The notes: generated by a model from the sequence alone, not told the origin. DNA of 64,000 bases from Lachnospiraceae bacterium UBA7026 (GCA_002494165.1 DLBH01000054.1:49452-113451); one strand, 5' to 3'. Counted from the stretch's first letter, positions 31,700 through 40,731 are shown. Numbers and translations: made by a program.

Positions 31700-33349
31700 A
31701 TGGCTTGGTATGACAATGCAGTATTTTATCACATTTACCCGCTTGGACTTTGCGGATGTCCCCATGATAACAAGGGAGAAAAGGGGGATCATTTCGGAAA
31801 GCTCAATGCCTGGGCAGAGCACGCAGCCAGGATAGGCTGTACGGCAATCTATATCGGACCGCTTTTCGAGTCTGGCTCCCACGGCTATGACACGACGGAT
31901 TACAGAAAGGTGGATGGCAGGATCGGGACCAACGAAGATTTTAAGAGTTTCGTTGCCAACTGTCACCAGCTGGGCATAAAGGTCATCGTAGACGGCGTCT
32001 TTAATCATACGGGCAGGGATTTCTTTGCCTTCCGTGACCTTAAGGAGAATAAGGAGAATTCCGCTTATAAAGACTGGTATTGTAATGTGAATTTCTGGGG
32101 GAACAATGAGTATAATGACGGTTTCTCCTATGATAACTGGGGCGGCTACAATATGCTGGCCCGGCTGAATCTCTGGAACCAGGATGTGAAGAACTACCAT
32201 TTTGATACGGTGAAGTTCTGGGTCAGTGAATTCGGCATAGACGGAATCAGGCTGGATGCCGCTGATGTGCTGGATTTTGGCTTTATGAAGGATCTCAGAA
32301 ATTTTTGTGACGGGATCAAGGCTGATTTCTGGCTTATGGGTGAGGTGATCCACGGGGATTACTCCCGTTGGGCTAATGAAGGCATGCTTCACTCTGTGAC
32401 GAATTATGAATTACATAAGGGACTGTATTCCGGACATAATGACCACAATTATTTTGAGATCGCCCATTCCATCAAGCGTTTAAACGGGCTGGTGGGTGAT
32501 AAGATCAGACTTTATACCTTCCTGGATAATCATGATGTATCCAGGATCTATTCCAAGCTCAACAACAAGGCTCATATGGTACCGGCCACCATACTGCTCT
32601 ACACCGTTCCCGGAGTTCCCTCCATCTATTACGGGTCGGAATTCGGCATAGCCGGTGACAAGCAGAGGGGATCAGACTGGAATCTGCGGCCAGACCTCAA
32701 CCTGGCTGACTTTGACGAAGAGGCCTCCCTGCCTGCCCTGATCAAGGCCCTGGGTAATGTTAAAAAGGAATTCCCGGAGCTGACCTGGGGGCAGTATAAG
32801 GAACTGCTGCTGACCAACCGCCAGTTTGCCTTTGCCAGGATCCTCAATGGGTCTGCCGTGATTACGGCAGTTAATAACGATGACCAGCCGGCCCATGTGG
32901 AGATCCCTCTGCCTATCGAGGCTAACACGGCGAAAAACCTGCTCTCCAAGGCTGAGGAGTCGGAGGAGGACAAGGCGGCCGCGGCTAAGGAAAGAGCCGG
33001 CCGTATGCAGACTGCCAAGGATGGCCTGATGGACAAGGCGGGCCAGTTGATCGGTGCTTCCGGAGAGATCCGGCAGAAGTCGGAGATGGTTAAGGCGGCC
33101 GCGGAGCAAATCGACGTGGAAGGAGCCAGCCTCAGTGACCAGATGGCTTCTACTATGGATAAGCTTCGTGAGCAGCTGGATAATTACCAGAGAGTCTTTC
33201 ACGAATTTGCTGCTGCCTGTGGTGTAGAGCTGGGTGGGGATAGCAGTGCCGCTGCCAGAGCCTGTGAGTCCGTGGAGCTTAAGGACGGCCGGCTGGTTCT
33301 TGACCTGGCAGCCAACAGCGGCCTGGTAATCTGGGTTGGCAAGGAATAA
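31700..33349 (+). CDS. GH13 alpha-amylase-family glycoside hydrolase with a helical insertion
   Basis: A 549-residue cytosolic GH13 enzyme (no signal peptide). Conserved regions: VDGVFNHTGRDF, GIRLDAADVLD with the nucleophile Asp near 185, LMGEVIHGD with the acid Glu near 214, and FLDNHDVSRI near 273-282. It probably acts on short alpha-glucans. After the barrel, the C-terminal beta domain begins (VEIPLPIE) and is interrupted by about 110 residues of charged, coiled-coil-like helix (about 410-520: AEESEEDKAAAAKERAGRM and onward) before its last strands (GLVIWVGKE). AAAAGGAG precedes the ATG. Monocistronic, upstream of glmS. Confidence 0.88.
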   Translation: MAWYDNAVFYHIYPLGLCGCPHDNKGEKGDHFGKLNAWAEHAARIGCTAIYIGPLFESGSHGYDTTDYRKVDGRIGTNEDFKSFVANCHQLGIKVIVDGVFNHTGRDFFAFRDLKENKENSAYKDWYCNVNFWGNNEYNDGFSYDNWGGYNMLARLNLWNQDVKNYHFDTVKFWVSEFGIDGIRLDAADVLDFGFMKDLRNFCDGIKADFWLMGEVIHGDYSRWANEGMLHSVTNYELHKGLYSGHNDHNYFEIAHSIKRLNGLVGDKIRLYTFLDNHDVSRIYSKLNNKAHMVPATILLYTVPGVPSIYYGSEFGIAGDKQRGSDWNLRPDLNLADFDEEASLPALIKALGNVKKEFPELTWGQYKELLLTNRQFAFARILNGSAVITAVNNDDQPAHVEIPLPIEANTAKNLLSKAEESEEDKAAAAKERAGRMQTAKDGLMDKAGQLIGASGEIRQKSEMVKAAAEQIDVEGASLSDQMASTMDKLREQLDNYQRVFHEFAAACGVELGGDSSAAARACESVELKDGRLVLDLAANSGLVIWVGKE

Positions 33350-33482
33350 TAATGCAAATAAATATGTAGTAATTTGCGGCAATTTCTGTTATGATTAGTA
33401 TCAATCCTTTAATATAGAAGACACTTATTATTACAAAAGGGAAAATCTTTAATTACAATAATTTAGAAATGAGGACATACAT

Positions 33483-35333
33483 ATGTGTGGTATTGTTGGT
33501 TTTACTGGACAAAAGCAGGCGGCTCCCATTTTGCTGGAGGGCTTGTCCCGCCTGGAATACAGGGGATATGATTCTGCAGGAATCGCAGTCAGAGACGGAG
33601 ACGGTGAAGTAGAGACTGTCAAGGCCAAAGGCCGACTGAAAGCACTGGAAGAGAAGACAAATATGGGGCGGGCAGTCCCGGGAACCTGTGGTATAGGTCA
33701 CACCCGCTGGGCGACCCATGGGGAGCCGTCAGAGAATAATGCCCATCCCCATCATTCGGATGACGGATGTGTAGTTGGCGTTCATAACGGTATCATTGAG
33801 AATTACCAGGAGCTTAAGGACAAGCTGCTGAGGAAGGGCTTCAGCTTCTATTCTGAGACAGATACGGAAGTAGCCATCAAGACGATTGAGTATTATTATA
33901 AGAAATATCAGGTAGGCCCCATCGATGCCATAGCCAAGACCATGGTCCGGGTGAGAGGATCCTATGCATTCGCCGTTATGTTCAAGGACTATCCGGGAGA
34001 GATTTATGTGGCCCGTAAGGACAGCCCTTTGATCATCGGTGTGGGGGATGGAGAGACTTATGTGGCTTCTGATGTGCCGGCCATCCTGAAGTATACCAGG
34101 AAAGTTTATTATATCGGCAATCTGGAGATGGCAAGGCTGTCCGGAGACCAGGTGACCTTCTTTAATCTGGATGGTGATGTATTTGAAAAAGAGCTGACAG
34201 AGATTACCTGGGATTCAGAAGCTGCTGAGAAGGGCGGCTATGAGCATTTCATGATGAAAGAGATCCACGAGCAGCCCAAGGCAGTTTTAGATACTATGAA
34301 TTCCATAATCCGCAAGGGTGAGGACGGCGAGTATCTGGATTTCTCAGATATCGGATTAAGCAAGGAGATTATAGGGGACTGTTCCCAGATCTATATCGTA
34401 GCCTGTGGCTCGGCCTACCATGTGGGTGTTGTGGCCCAGTATGTCCTGGAAGATCTGGCAGGCATTCCTGTCAGAGTGGAACTGGCAAGCGAGTTCCGTT
34501 ACAGAAACCTGCTGCTTGATAAGAAGGGACTGGTGATTGTCATCAGCCAGTCGGGAGAGACGGCAGACAGCCTGGCGGCTCTCCGGGAGGCCAAGGAGAT
34601 GGGTATCCGGACCCTGGCCATCGTTAATGTAATCGGCTCCTCCATCGCCAGGGAGGCAGACCATGTCTTCTACACCCTGGCCGGACCGGAGATTGCGGTA
34701 GCAACGACCAAGGCCTACTCCACCCAGCTGATCGCTTCCTACCTGCTGGCCATCCATATGGGCGCAGAGAAAGGCCTGATTGACAGGGAGAAAGAGTTGG
34801 CCATGATCCATGAGATGCAGACCATCCCCAATAAGATTGCCAAGGCTCTCGAGGACAAGGAGCGGATCCAGTGGTTCGCCTCCAAATATGCCGGAGCCAA
34901 GGATGTCTTCTTCCTGGGAAGGGGCCTGGATTATGCCATCTGTATGGAGGGCAGTCTCAAGATGAAGGAGATCAGCTATGTTCACTCCGAGGCCTATGCT
35001 GCAGGAGAGCTTAAGCATGGTACCATCAGTCTGATAGAGGATAATACCCTGGTAATCGGTGTTACAACCCAGCCGACCCTCTACGAGAAGACCCTCTCCA
35101 ATATGCAGGAGGTTAAGAGCCGCGGGGCCTACCTCATGGGACTTACCAGCTATGGTAATTATAATATGGAGGATACCGCAGATTTTGTTACCTATATCCC
35201 CAGGACTGATCCACACTTTTCAGCTTCCCTGGCTGTGATCCCCCTCCAGCTTTTAGGCTACTACATCGCCGTAGCCAAGGGCCTGGATGTGGATAAGCCC
35301 AGGAACCTGGCCAAGAGTGTGACGGTAGAGTAA
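33483..35333 (+). CDS. glmS: Glutamine--fructose-6-phosphate aminotransferase (isomerizing)
   Basis: A 616-residue enzyme forming glucosamine-6-phosphate for cell-wall synthesis. The N-terminal glutaminase has the Cys2 nucleophile in MCGIVGFTG and RGYDSAG; GHTRWATHGEP and HPHHSDDG follow. Two SIS sugar-binding domains (for example IVACGSAYH, ISQSGETADSLAALREAK) fill the rest, ending in the usual KSVTVE. The 130-bp upstream spacer is too short and lacks the core of a glmS ribozyme. The stop overlaps the double-Nudix gene (TAATG). Confidence 0.96.
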   Translation: MCGIVGFTGQKQAAPILLEGLSRLEYRGYDSAGIAVRDGDGEVETVKAKGRLKALEEKTNMGRAVPGTCGIGHTRWATHGEPSENNAHPHHSDDGCVVGVHNGIIENYQELKDKLLRKGFSFYSETDTEVAIKTIEYYYKKYQVGPIDAIAKTMVRVRGSYAFAVMFKDYPGEIYVARKDSPLIIGVGDGETYVASDVPAILKYTRKVYYIGNLEMARLSGDQVTFFNLDGDVFEKELTEITWDSEAAEKGGYEHFMMKEIHEQPKAVLDTMNSIIRKGEDGEYLDFSDIGLSKEIIGDCSQIYIVACGSAYHVGVVAQYVLEDLAGIPVRVELASEFRYRNLLLDKKGLVIVISQSGETADSLAALREAKEMGIRTLAIVNVIGSSIAREADHVFYTLAGPEIAVATTKAYSTQLIASYLLAIHMGAEKGLIDREKELAMIHEMQTIPNKIAKALEDKERIQWFASKYAGAKDVFFLGRGLDYAICMEGSLKMKEISYVHSEAYAAGELKHGTISLIEDNTLVIGVTTQPTLYEKTLSNMQEVKSRGAYLMGLTSYGNYNMEDTADFVTYIPRTDPHFSASLAVIPLQLLGYYIAVAKGLDVDKPRNLAKSVTVE

Positions 35334-37189
35334 TGATTCAGGATATAGCACCGAAAACATTTTATAATGAATACACACCGGAAACTCCTTCCAGGGAGGA
35401 TCCGGTGTTTGTCTTTCGTGACAGGGAAGTGCTTTTGGCAGGCAGGGAGAACGGTGCCCTCTGTTGTCCAAAGGCAGGTGATTTCCCCAGGGAGGACCTG
35501 CAGTACCTGTTCCGGATTGATGAGAGAAAATATTATCTTTTCCGCGGGGATATTCCTGAGAATTACGGCCAGGCAGACCAGGACCAGGATCAGGCCAATG
35601 AGTCAGGACCAGGTCAGGACCAGGATCAGGTCAGTGAGTCGGGACCAGGTCAGGACCAGGATCAACTCAATGAGTCAGGACCAGGTCAGGACCAGGATCA
35701 GGTCAGTGAGTCAGGAACAAGCCAGGGAGGGGGTCCGGCAGACCAGCAGGCAGCGGACCAGGAGCCCGCTGCTGAAGATGGGATTTTTTCCCGGCTGGAG
35801 GCGGCTGGCTTTGAAATCTGTCCGACCAGAATCTTCCGCCGGACAGATCCCAAAGACCTTTGCTTTGCCGGAATGACAGCCTGGCATCTTTATGCATGGT
35901 ACAGGGAGAGTGCTTTCTGCGGCCGTTGCGGCCACAGGACTGTCCATGCCGAGAGTGAGCGTGTAATGCGGTGTCCGGCCTGCGGTCATAGTATATATCC
36001 AAAGATCGCTCCGGCAGTCATCGTGGGAGTGACCGACGGTGACCGGATCATGATGACCCGCTATGCCGGCCGGTCCTACAAGGGCCATGCCCTTATCGCC
36101 GGATTTTGTGAGATCGGTGAGAACATGGAAGAGACAGTCCGCAGGGAAGTGATAGAAGAAGTGGGACTTAAGGTAAAGAATATCTCCTACTATAAGAGCC
36201 AGCCCTGGGGCTTTGCCTTTAACCTGCTTATGGGCATTTACTGTGAGGTGGACGGTGATACCACTGTGACCATGGATGACAAGGAACTGGCTGTGGCCAA
36301 ATGGGTCCATGCCGGGGACATTGGCCAGGAGGAGCGCAATTTAAGCCTTACGGCAGAAATGATCATGCATTTTAAGGAGAGCCGGCTGGCCGGCAGGGGG
36401 ACAGAGGATGAGGCAGACGGGTCAAATCCGGTTCAGAATCCGGGCCCGGCTAAGGCAGCGGATATGGCTGCAGATATGCCCCAAGATATGCCGGTAAATA
36501 TGGCTGCAGGCAGGACAGCGGATATAACTGCAGGTATGCCCCGGACTCTGACCACAGATCCGGTCATCGAAAGGATCAGGAAGGTCTGGGGAGATAGAAT
36601 TCCCGGAGTAGACGTCAGAAAAAGAGAGACCTCGGCGGTGATCCTGCCCCTGGTCCACAAGAAAGACGGCTGGCATATTCTTTTTGAAAAAAGAGCATCC
36701 AGCCTGGTAACCCAGCCCGGCGAGATCTGCTTTCCCGGAGGCAGGGTGGAAGAAGGAGAGACTCTCCGCCAGGCTGCGGTACGGGAGACCATGGAGGAAC
36801 TTCTTGTCCGGGAAGACCAGATTGAGATTATAGCCGACCTGGATCCTGCCATGGGACCTTCAGGGGCTTCCATCTGGCCCTTTGCGGCAATCCTTCATGA
36901 TTACGAGGGAACCTGGTCAGCCGATGAAGTGGACCAGGTCTTCACAGTAGCCTTAAACTGGTTCCTGGATCACGAACCGGAAAAAAACTGGACAGAGCTG
37001 GTTACGGTACCAGGGGAGGACTTCCCCTACGAACTGATTCCCGGAGGTAAAAACTATCCCTGGCGAAGAAAGAAGAACCTCATGGTCTTCTACCACACCA
37101 AGGGAGGCATACTCTGGGGCGTCACCGGAAGAATGACCTACGAATTCATCCAGCTCTTAAAAGAAGGCCAGGAGAAAACAGAGCCATAG
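35333..37189 (+). CDS. Fused NudC-like and NudL-like Nudix hydrolase
   Basis: A 618-residue protein with two complete Nudix domains. Domain 1: zinc ribbon CGRCG...CPACG near 197-222, then a Nudix box from GFCEIGENMEE (about 256) to REVIEEVG, and SQPWGFAFN, the NADH pyrophosphatase signature region. Domain 2 (about 425-610): VTQPGEICFPGGRVEEGE and RETMEELLV, the CoA pyrophosphatase pattern. The predicted reactions are NAD(H) and CoA diphosphate cleavage. Two low-complexity linkers occur: a 12-residue repeat (about 84-131) inside the NudC N-terminal part and a Met/Ala/Asp-rich linker (about 375-402) between domains. It is translationally coupled to glmS. Confidence 0.87.
   Translation: MIQDIAPKTFYNEYTPETPSREDPVFVFRDREVLLAGRENGALCCPKAGDFPREDLQYLFRIDERKYYLFRGDIPENYGQADQDQDQANESGPGQDQDQVSESGPGQDQDQLNESGPGQDQDQVSESGTSQGGGPADQQAADQEPAAEDGIFSRLEAAGFEICPTRIFRRTDPKDLCFAGMTAWHLYAWYRESAFCGRCGHRTVHAESERVMRCPACGHSIYPKIAPAVIVGVTDGDRIMMTRYAGRSYKGHALIAGFCEIGENMEETVRREVIEEVGLKVKNISYYKSQPWGFAFNLLMGIYCEVDGDTTVTMDDKELAVAKWVHAGDIGQEERNLSLTAEMIMHFKESRLAGRGTEDEADGSNPVQNPGPAKAADMAADMPQDMPVNMAAGRTADITAGMPRTLTTDPVIERIRKVWGDRIPGVDVRKRETSAVILPLVHKKDGWHILFEKRASSLVTQPGEICFPGGRVEEGETLRQAAVRETMEELLVREDQIEIIADLDPAMGPSGASIWPFAAILHDYEGTWSADEVDQVFTVALNWFLDHEPEKNWTELVTVPGEDFPYELIPGGKNYPWRRKKNLMVFYHTKGGILWGVTGRMTYEFIQLLKEGQEKTEP
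35582..35725. repeat. 36 bp coding tandem repeat, four units
   Basis: Units at 35582, 35618, 35654 and 35690 encode the 12-residue motif DQDQxNESGPGQ (or VSESGPGQ). It sits in the Nudix fusion between the NudC N-terminal region and its zinc ribbon. Confidence 0.92.
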
Positions 37190-37241
37190 CTACTTTCATG
37201 ACTCATAAATAGTAATGGAGAAACATGAGTAAAAAACGAAA

Positions 37242-37520
37242 GCAGGCCAGTAAATAGCTTTTGGCACACAGGGTGGGATTTGTCAGGGAAAAGAATATCC
37301 AGGGGCAATAAAAGCATGGCGTAAATAGCAAGGATTTTCCGAGCATAGCTTTCGCGCCGGGCAGGATGTTTGAGCCTGCTTTTAGCAAGCGAGTTCTGCA
37401 AGAGGCGCGAGAAATAAGCTGCGAAGGAAAATCCGAAGCTATAGTTGCTTTTATTGCCCCTGGATATAGTCCCTGACAAATATTCAAAACTACAAGCCAA
37501 AAGCTATACCTCTGGCCGGC
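37242..37520. repeat. 280 bp nested inverted repeat filling a convergent spacer
   Basis: Complementary blocks from outside in: 37242-37250 with 37512-37520 (one mismatch), TAGCTTTTGGC (37255-37265) with 37496-37506, TTTGTCAGGG (37279-37288) with 37471-37480, a perfect 22-bp block 37295-37316 with 37446-37467, ATAGC (37325) with GCTAT (37438), then the three pairs of palindrome copy B. It starts 50 bp after the Nudix stop and ends 5 bp before the HAD stop. As RNA it would be one very long stem from either direction. Confidence 0.88.
37325..37442 (+). repeat. Dispersed nested-palindrome element, copy B
   Basis: The core of the 280-bp inverted repeat. Pairs: GGATTTTC (37332-37339) with GAAAATCC (37427-37434), CGCGCC (37353-37358) with GGCGCG (37404-37409), and GCCTGCT (37374-37380) with AGCAAGC (37384-37390, one mismatch). 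About the same length and order as copy A, and GAGCATAGCTTTCGCGCCG between the arms is identical to A over 19 bases. Confidence 0.85.
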
Positions 37521-37524
37521 TATA

Positions 37525-38331
37525 TTAGATGAGCCGGAGGTGGGCCAGGGCATTTTTGATGCCGTCTCTGTAGACGGGTGTAGTCACATAGGAGGAGACG
37601 TCCAGGACATCCTGGCTGGAATTACCCATGGCGATACTGTGCTTCACATGTTTCAGCATAGCCAGGTCATTGCTGCTGTCACCGAAGACATAGCAGTCAT
37701 CCAGGCTGGCCCCCAGGTGGTCGACGACCATATCGATGCCGGCGGCCTTGGAGCAGCCCTTGGGGATTAACTCCCCAAAACCGCCTGACAGAATATTCTG
37801 GTCAATGAAATCAAAATCATCCCTGATCTGGTCCAGGAAGGACGGCAGGTCACTGTTTTCGTCGCAGGTGATGATGAACTTGTCATAGTCCAGGTCCGGG
37901 TCCTGGAAGGTCCGGGTCTTTATGGAGGAACTGTTCTGCCGGCAGACGGCGCGAAGCAGGCTGATCAGGGGAAGGGGATCGGGCCGGTCCTCAAAGTAGT
38001 AGCAATCCGCCCCTTCATAGACACCCTGGATTCCTGTCCGCCGCATGATATGAACCATATCCCTGCGGATTGATTCCGGAATCCTGTGGTGGTAGATTTC
38101 CCGGCCCCTGTATAAAATATGACTGCCGCAGCCGCAGATATAGCCGTCAAAGGGGAAGCGGCGGACGGACTCCGGCATCAGGCCGTAGGTCCGGCCGGTA
38201 TTGATAAAAAGACTATGTCCATTTTCCCTGGCTCTTTCCAGGGCTTCCAGGCTTCCTGCCGGGATATAGCCGGGAAAGCCTCCTGCCAGGAGGGTGCCGT
38301 CTATGTCAAAAAATAAGAGTTTTCTTTCCAT
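37525..38331 (-). CDS. HAD-superfamily (Cof-type) sugar phosphatase
   Basis: A 268-residue HAD hydrolase of the IIB/Cof subgroup. Motif I FFDIDGTLL carries the nucleophile and acid Asp; motif II is in INTGRT; motif III Lys near PKGCSKAAGI; motif IV FGDSSNDLAMLKHV. A cap domain of about 100 residues lies between motifs II and III. Such enzymes dephosphorylate sugar phosphates or flavin/PLP-type compounds; the substrate cannot be told. AAAGGA precedes the ATG. Divergent from the cyclophilin gene. Confidence 0.87.
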   Translation of the reverse strand: MERKLLFFDIDGTLLAGGFPGYIPAGSLEALERARENGHSLFINTGRTYGLMPESVRRFPFDGYICGCGSHILYRGREIYHHRIPESIRRDMVHIMRRTGIQGVYEGADCYYFEDRPDPLPLISLLRAVCRQNSSSIKTRTFQDPDLDYDKFIITCDENSDLPSFLDQIRDDFDFIDQNILSGGFGELIPKGCSKAAGIDMVVDHLGASLDDCYVFGDSSNDLAMLKHVKHSIAMGNSSQDVLDVSSYVTTPVYRDGIKNALAHLRLI

Positions 38332-38485
38332 GTTTTTTCCTTTCGTGGTATGTTATATGAAGTCAGACAGTAGGCGGTGTATTTTCATGATGCACTGATA
38401 TAATGTAGAGACAGGAATGTAACGATGGCCCCGGCAGCTGTCAGGGCCGGTCAATCTAATCTTTTTTGCAGGAGGAAATAGTATT

Positions 38486-39007
38486 ATGGCATATCCAATC
38501 GTAACTATTACTATGGAGAATGGTGATGTGATCAAGGCGGAGCTCTATCCCCAGATTGCACCCAACACGGTGAATAACTTTATTTCTTTGGTAAAGAAAG
38601 GCTTTTATGACGGTCTTATTTTCCACCGTGTAATCAAGGGCTTTATGATCCAGGGTGGATGTCCCCAGGGAACAGGAACCGGCAATCCCGGTTACAGCAT
38701 CAAGGGTGAGTTCAGCCATAATGGATTCCCAAATCAGCTGAAGCATACGGCAGGAGTCCTGTCCATGGCCCGGTCCATGATGCCGGATTCCGCAGGCTCC
38801 CAGTTCTTTATCATGCATAAAGATGCACCCCATCTTGATGGTGAGTACGCTTCTTTCGGCAAGGTCATCGAGGGCATGGACGTAGTAGACCGGATTGCCA
38901 GTGAAAAGACCTTCCGTGATTCTCCTTACCATAAGCAGGTGATGAAATCTGTGACAGTGGAGACCTTCGGTGAGGACTATCCGGAGCCGGAGACCTTGTC
39001 CCGCTAG
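38486..39007 (+). CDS. Cyclophilin-type peptidyl-prolyl isomerase
   Basis: A 173-residue cytosolic cyclophilin (no signal peptide). Signature parts are TVNNFISLVKKGFYDGLIFHRVIKGFMIQGG, with the catalytic-site Arg in FHRV, GTGNPGYSIKGEF and SAGSQFFIM. It accelerates proline isomerisation in folding. AGGAGG lies before the ATG; a TATAAT at 38399-38404 is a likely -10, with a poor -35. A terminator follows. Symbol ppiB would fit but several paralogues are usual. Confidence 0.92.
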   Translation: MAYPIVTITMENGDVIKAELYPQIAPNTVNNFISLVKKGFYDGLIFHRVIKGFMIQGGCPQGTGTGNPGYSIKGEFSHNGFPNQLKHTAGVLSMARSMMPDSAGSQFFIMHKDAPHLDGEYASFGKVIEGMDVVDRIASEKTFRDSPYHKQVMKSVTVETFGEDYPEPETLSR

Positions 39008-39061
39008 GCCGGGATTGCCATGGGAAAAGACCCTTTAAAAAAGAACAGTTATAAAAAATCA

Positions 39062-39095
39062 AGAAGAGACTGGGACAGTCTCTTCTTTGTTTTAC
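39062..39095 (+). terminator. Terminator after the cyclophilin gene
   Basis: AAGAGACTG and CAGTCTCTT form a 9-bp stem around GGA, followed by a T-rich tract. Confidence 0.82.
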
Positions 39096-39223
39096 CGGTT
39101 TATAAAGTTTTACCGCTTTATAAAATGATTGTCTAAAATAGTTTCAAGGATGGATGTTTTAATTTTGACACAAAAATAATCCAGCCTGTGAAAAGAAAAA
39201 GCAGACAAGCTCTGATGAAAGAA

Positions 39224-39463
39224 TTACAAGCTGACTGCGTCAAAGGCAGATATGGCTTTCAGAACAGTGTCCGCGGACTCGTCGTTATAAATGTAGAGGG
39301 AAACAGGCCTGGATATGTCCAGACTGAAAACACCCATCATGGATTTAGCACTCACGGCAGAACAACCGGAAACCAAGTCGAACCGGCCATGAAATGTATT
39401 CATGATAGAAACAAAGCGCATAATCTTCTCCATGGAATCAATACAGACAGAGTGAGTAATCAT
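39224..39463 (-). CDS. Degenerate HPr-like protein without the phosphocarrier histidine
   Basis: A 79-residue protein; I choose ATG 39463 (GGAGG 8 nt upstream) over an upstream TTG. The second half matches HPr: SAKSMMGVFSLDISRPVSLYIY, with Ser in the position of regulatory Ser46. The GIHARPA loop with His15 is missing, so it cannot act as an ordinary PTS phosphocarrier. With hprK in the same region it might be a regulatory HPr relative. This is family-level inference from a short protein. Confidence 0.65.
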   Translation of the reverse strand: MITHSVCIDSMEKIMRFVSIMNTFHGRFDLVSGCSAVSAKSMMGVFSLDISRPVSLYIYNDESADTVLKAISAFDAVSL

Positions 39464-39757
39464 TCCTTTGTCCTCCAAAAAACCTCTTTAATCTCCGCAG
39501 ATCCTCCAGGGATCCGTCTTTACTAAAATGCCTCAATAATAAAAATACAAGGTTTCTTCCGAAAGTATAACTGTGCTTTTAATAATCTTAAGTTTACCAT
39601 TTGTTTGAACAAATGAAAAGAATAAATAATTAACCAAATTTTTGGAGAGACTGGTTTTTTTTCGACAAATATTCACAATGTTATCACATATTTTTCAGAA
39701 AAAACAAGATATATAACGTTTGATGTAAAATTATCAAGCGGGATATTCCAGAGATGT
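39464..39757. other. AT-rich spacer with a palindrome
   Basis: 294 bp between two minus-strand genes. An exact inverted repeat CATTTGTT-TG-AACAAATG lies at 39597-39614; no T-run follows. It may be an operator or weak hairpin. Promoters are not resolved and no gene was recognised. Confidence 0.45.
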
Positions 39758-40507
39758 TCAATCTACGATAACTACGTTAATACCTTTTTCCTGAAGAATG
39801 GCCAGGGCGGACGGATTAATCTCTGAGTCGGTGCAGACGGTGTCGATGGCGTCGAAGCTGGTCTGGATGACAACACCCTGCTGGTCAAACTTGCTCGAGT
39901 CAGCCAGGATGATCATTTTGTTGGCGGAATCGGCCATATATTCCATGGTCTCCACTCGCATCAGGTCATCACAGGTAAAGCCGGACTCTGGAATAAAGCC
40001 GTCTGTGCCCACAAAGAACTTGTCAACAAAGAATTCCCGGGCACATTTCCTCACCAGGGGGCCTACCATACCCTGATATTCCTTCTGGTACTCGCCGCCT
40101 AAAAGGATGACCTTTCTTAAAGGAAGTTCCCGGATCCGGATGGCGATGTAGGCTGAGTTGGTGATGATGGTGACGTCCTTCTTCAGCTTGGCCAGCTGTT
40201 CCGCCAGGAGGGCGCAGGTGGAGCCGGACTCCAGCATGACGGTCTCCCCGTTGTTGACCATCTCGGCAGCCCTGGTGGCGATAGCCAGCTTGCGGTCGTA
40301 ATTGATGGTCATCCGGGTATTGATGTCATTGGCGTTCTTAATGAGGGCATAACCATGTTCGCGGGAGAGCAGACCTTCACCTTCCAGGTGGTCCAGATCC
40401 TTGCGGATGGTCACCTGAGAGACGTCCAGCAGTTCAGCCAGACGACTGACCTCGATCTTCTGATATGTATTTACCAATTTTATGATTTTAGACTGACGTT
40501 CTGTCAT
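39758..40507 (-). CDS. DeoR-family transcriptional repressor
   Basis: A 249-residue sugar-responsive repressor; the ATG at 40507 has GGGAGG 8 nt upstream, better than a GTG three codons earlier. The N-terminal helix-turn-helix is TERQSKIIKLVNTYQKIEVS and AELLDVSQVTIRKDLDHLE; the rest is the DeoR effector domain (MLESGSTCALLAEQL, TIITNSAYIAIRI, FFVGTDGF, MIILADSSKFD). Such proteins usually sense a phosphosugar. No sugar operon is adjacent, so its target is probably elsewhere. Confidence 0.9.
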   Translation of the reverse strand: MTERQSKIIKLVNTYQKIEVSRLAELLDVSQVTIRKDLDHLEGEGLLSREHGYALIKNANDINTRMTINYDRKLAIATRAAEMVNNGETVMLESGSTCALLAEQLAKLKKDVTIITNSAYIAIRIRELPLRKVILLGGEYQKEYQGMVGPLVRKCAREFFVDKFFVGTDGFIPESGFTCDDLMRVETMEYMADSANKMIILADSSKFDQQGVVIQTSFDAIDTVCTDSEINPSALAILQEKGINVVIVD

Positions 40508-40731
40508 TCGAAACACCTCCCACTTTCTTTGAAAAGTATATCATACCGAATGGCAAAAGTCTATTCTTTCCTTGCGGGAAAATGTATTATATTATATAAT
40601 ACATCTATATGCGGATTTTTGTATATTTACCAAGGGAATCCGATTTTTCCCGGTGAGGGAAAGACTGCTGACTAAGTGGTCAGGGGACGGGACCGCCCCC
40701 GGAAATCTGATACTGGAAAAGGTGGTTAAAA

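Noticed and set aside
33350-33482. glmS ribozyme upstream of glmS
   Set aside because: The spacer is only about 130 bp and AT-rich, with none of the GC-rich core helices or pseudoknot pattern of the glmS ribozyme.
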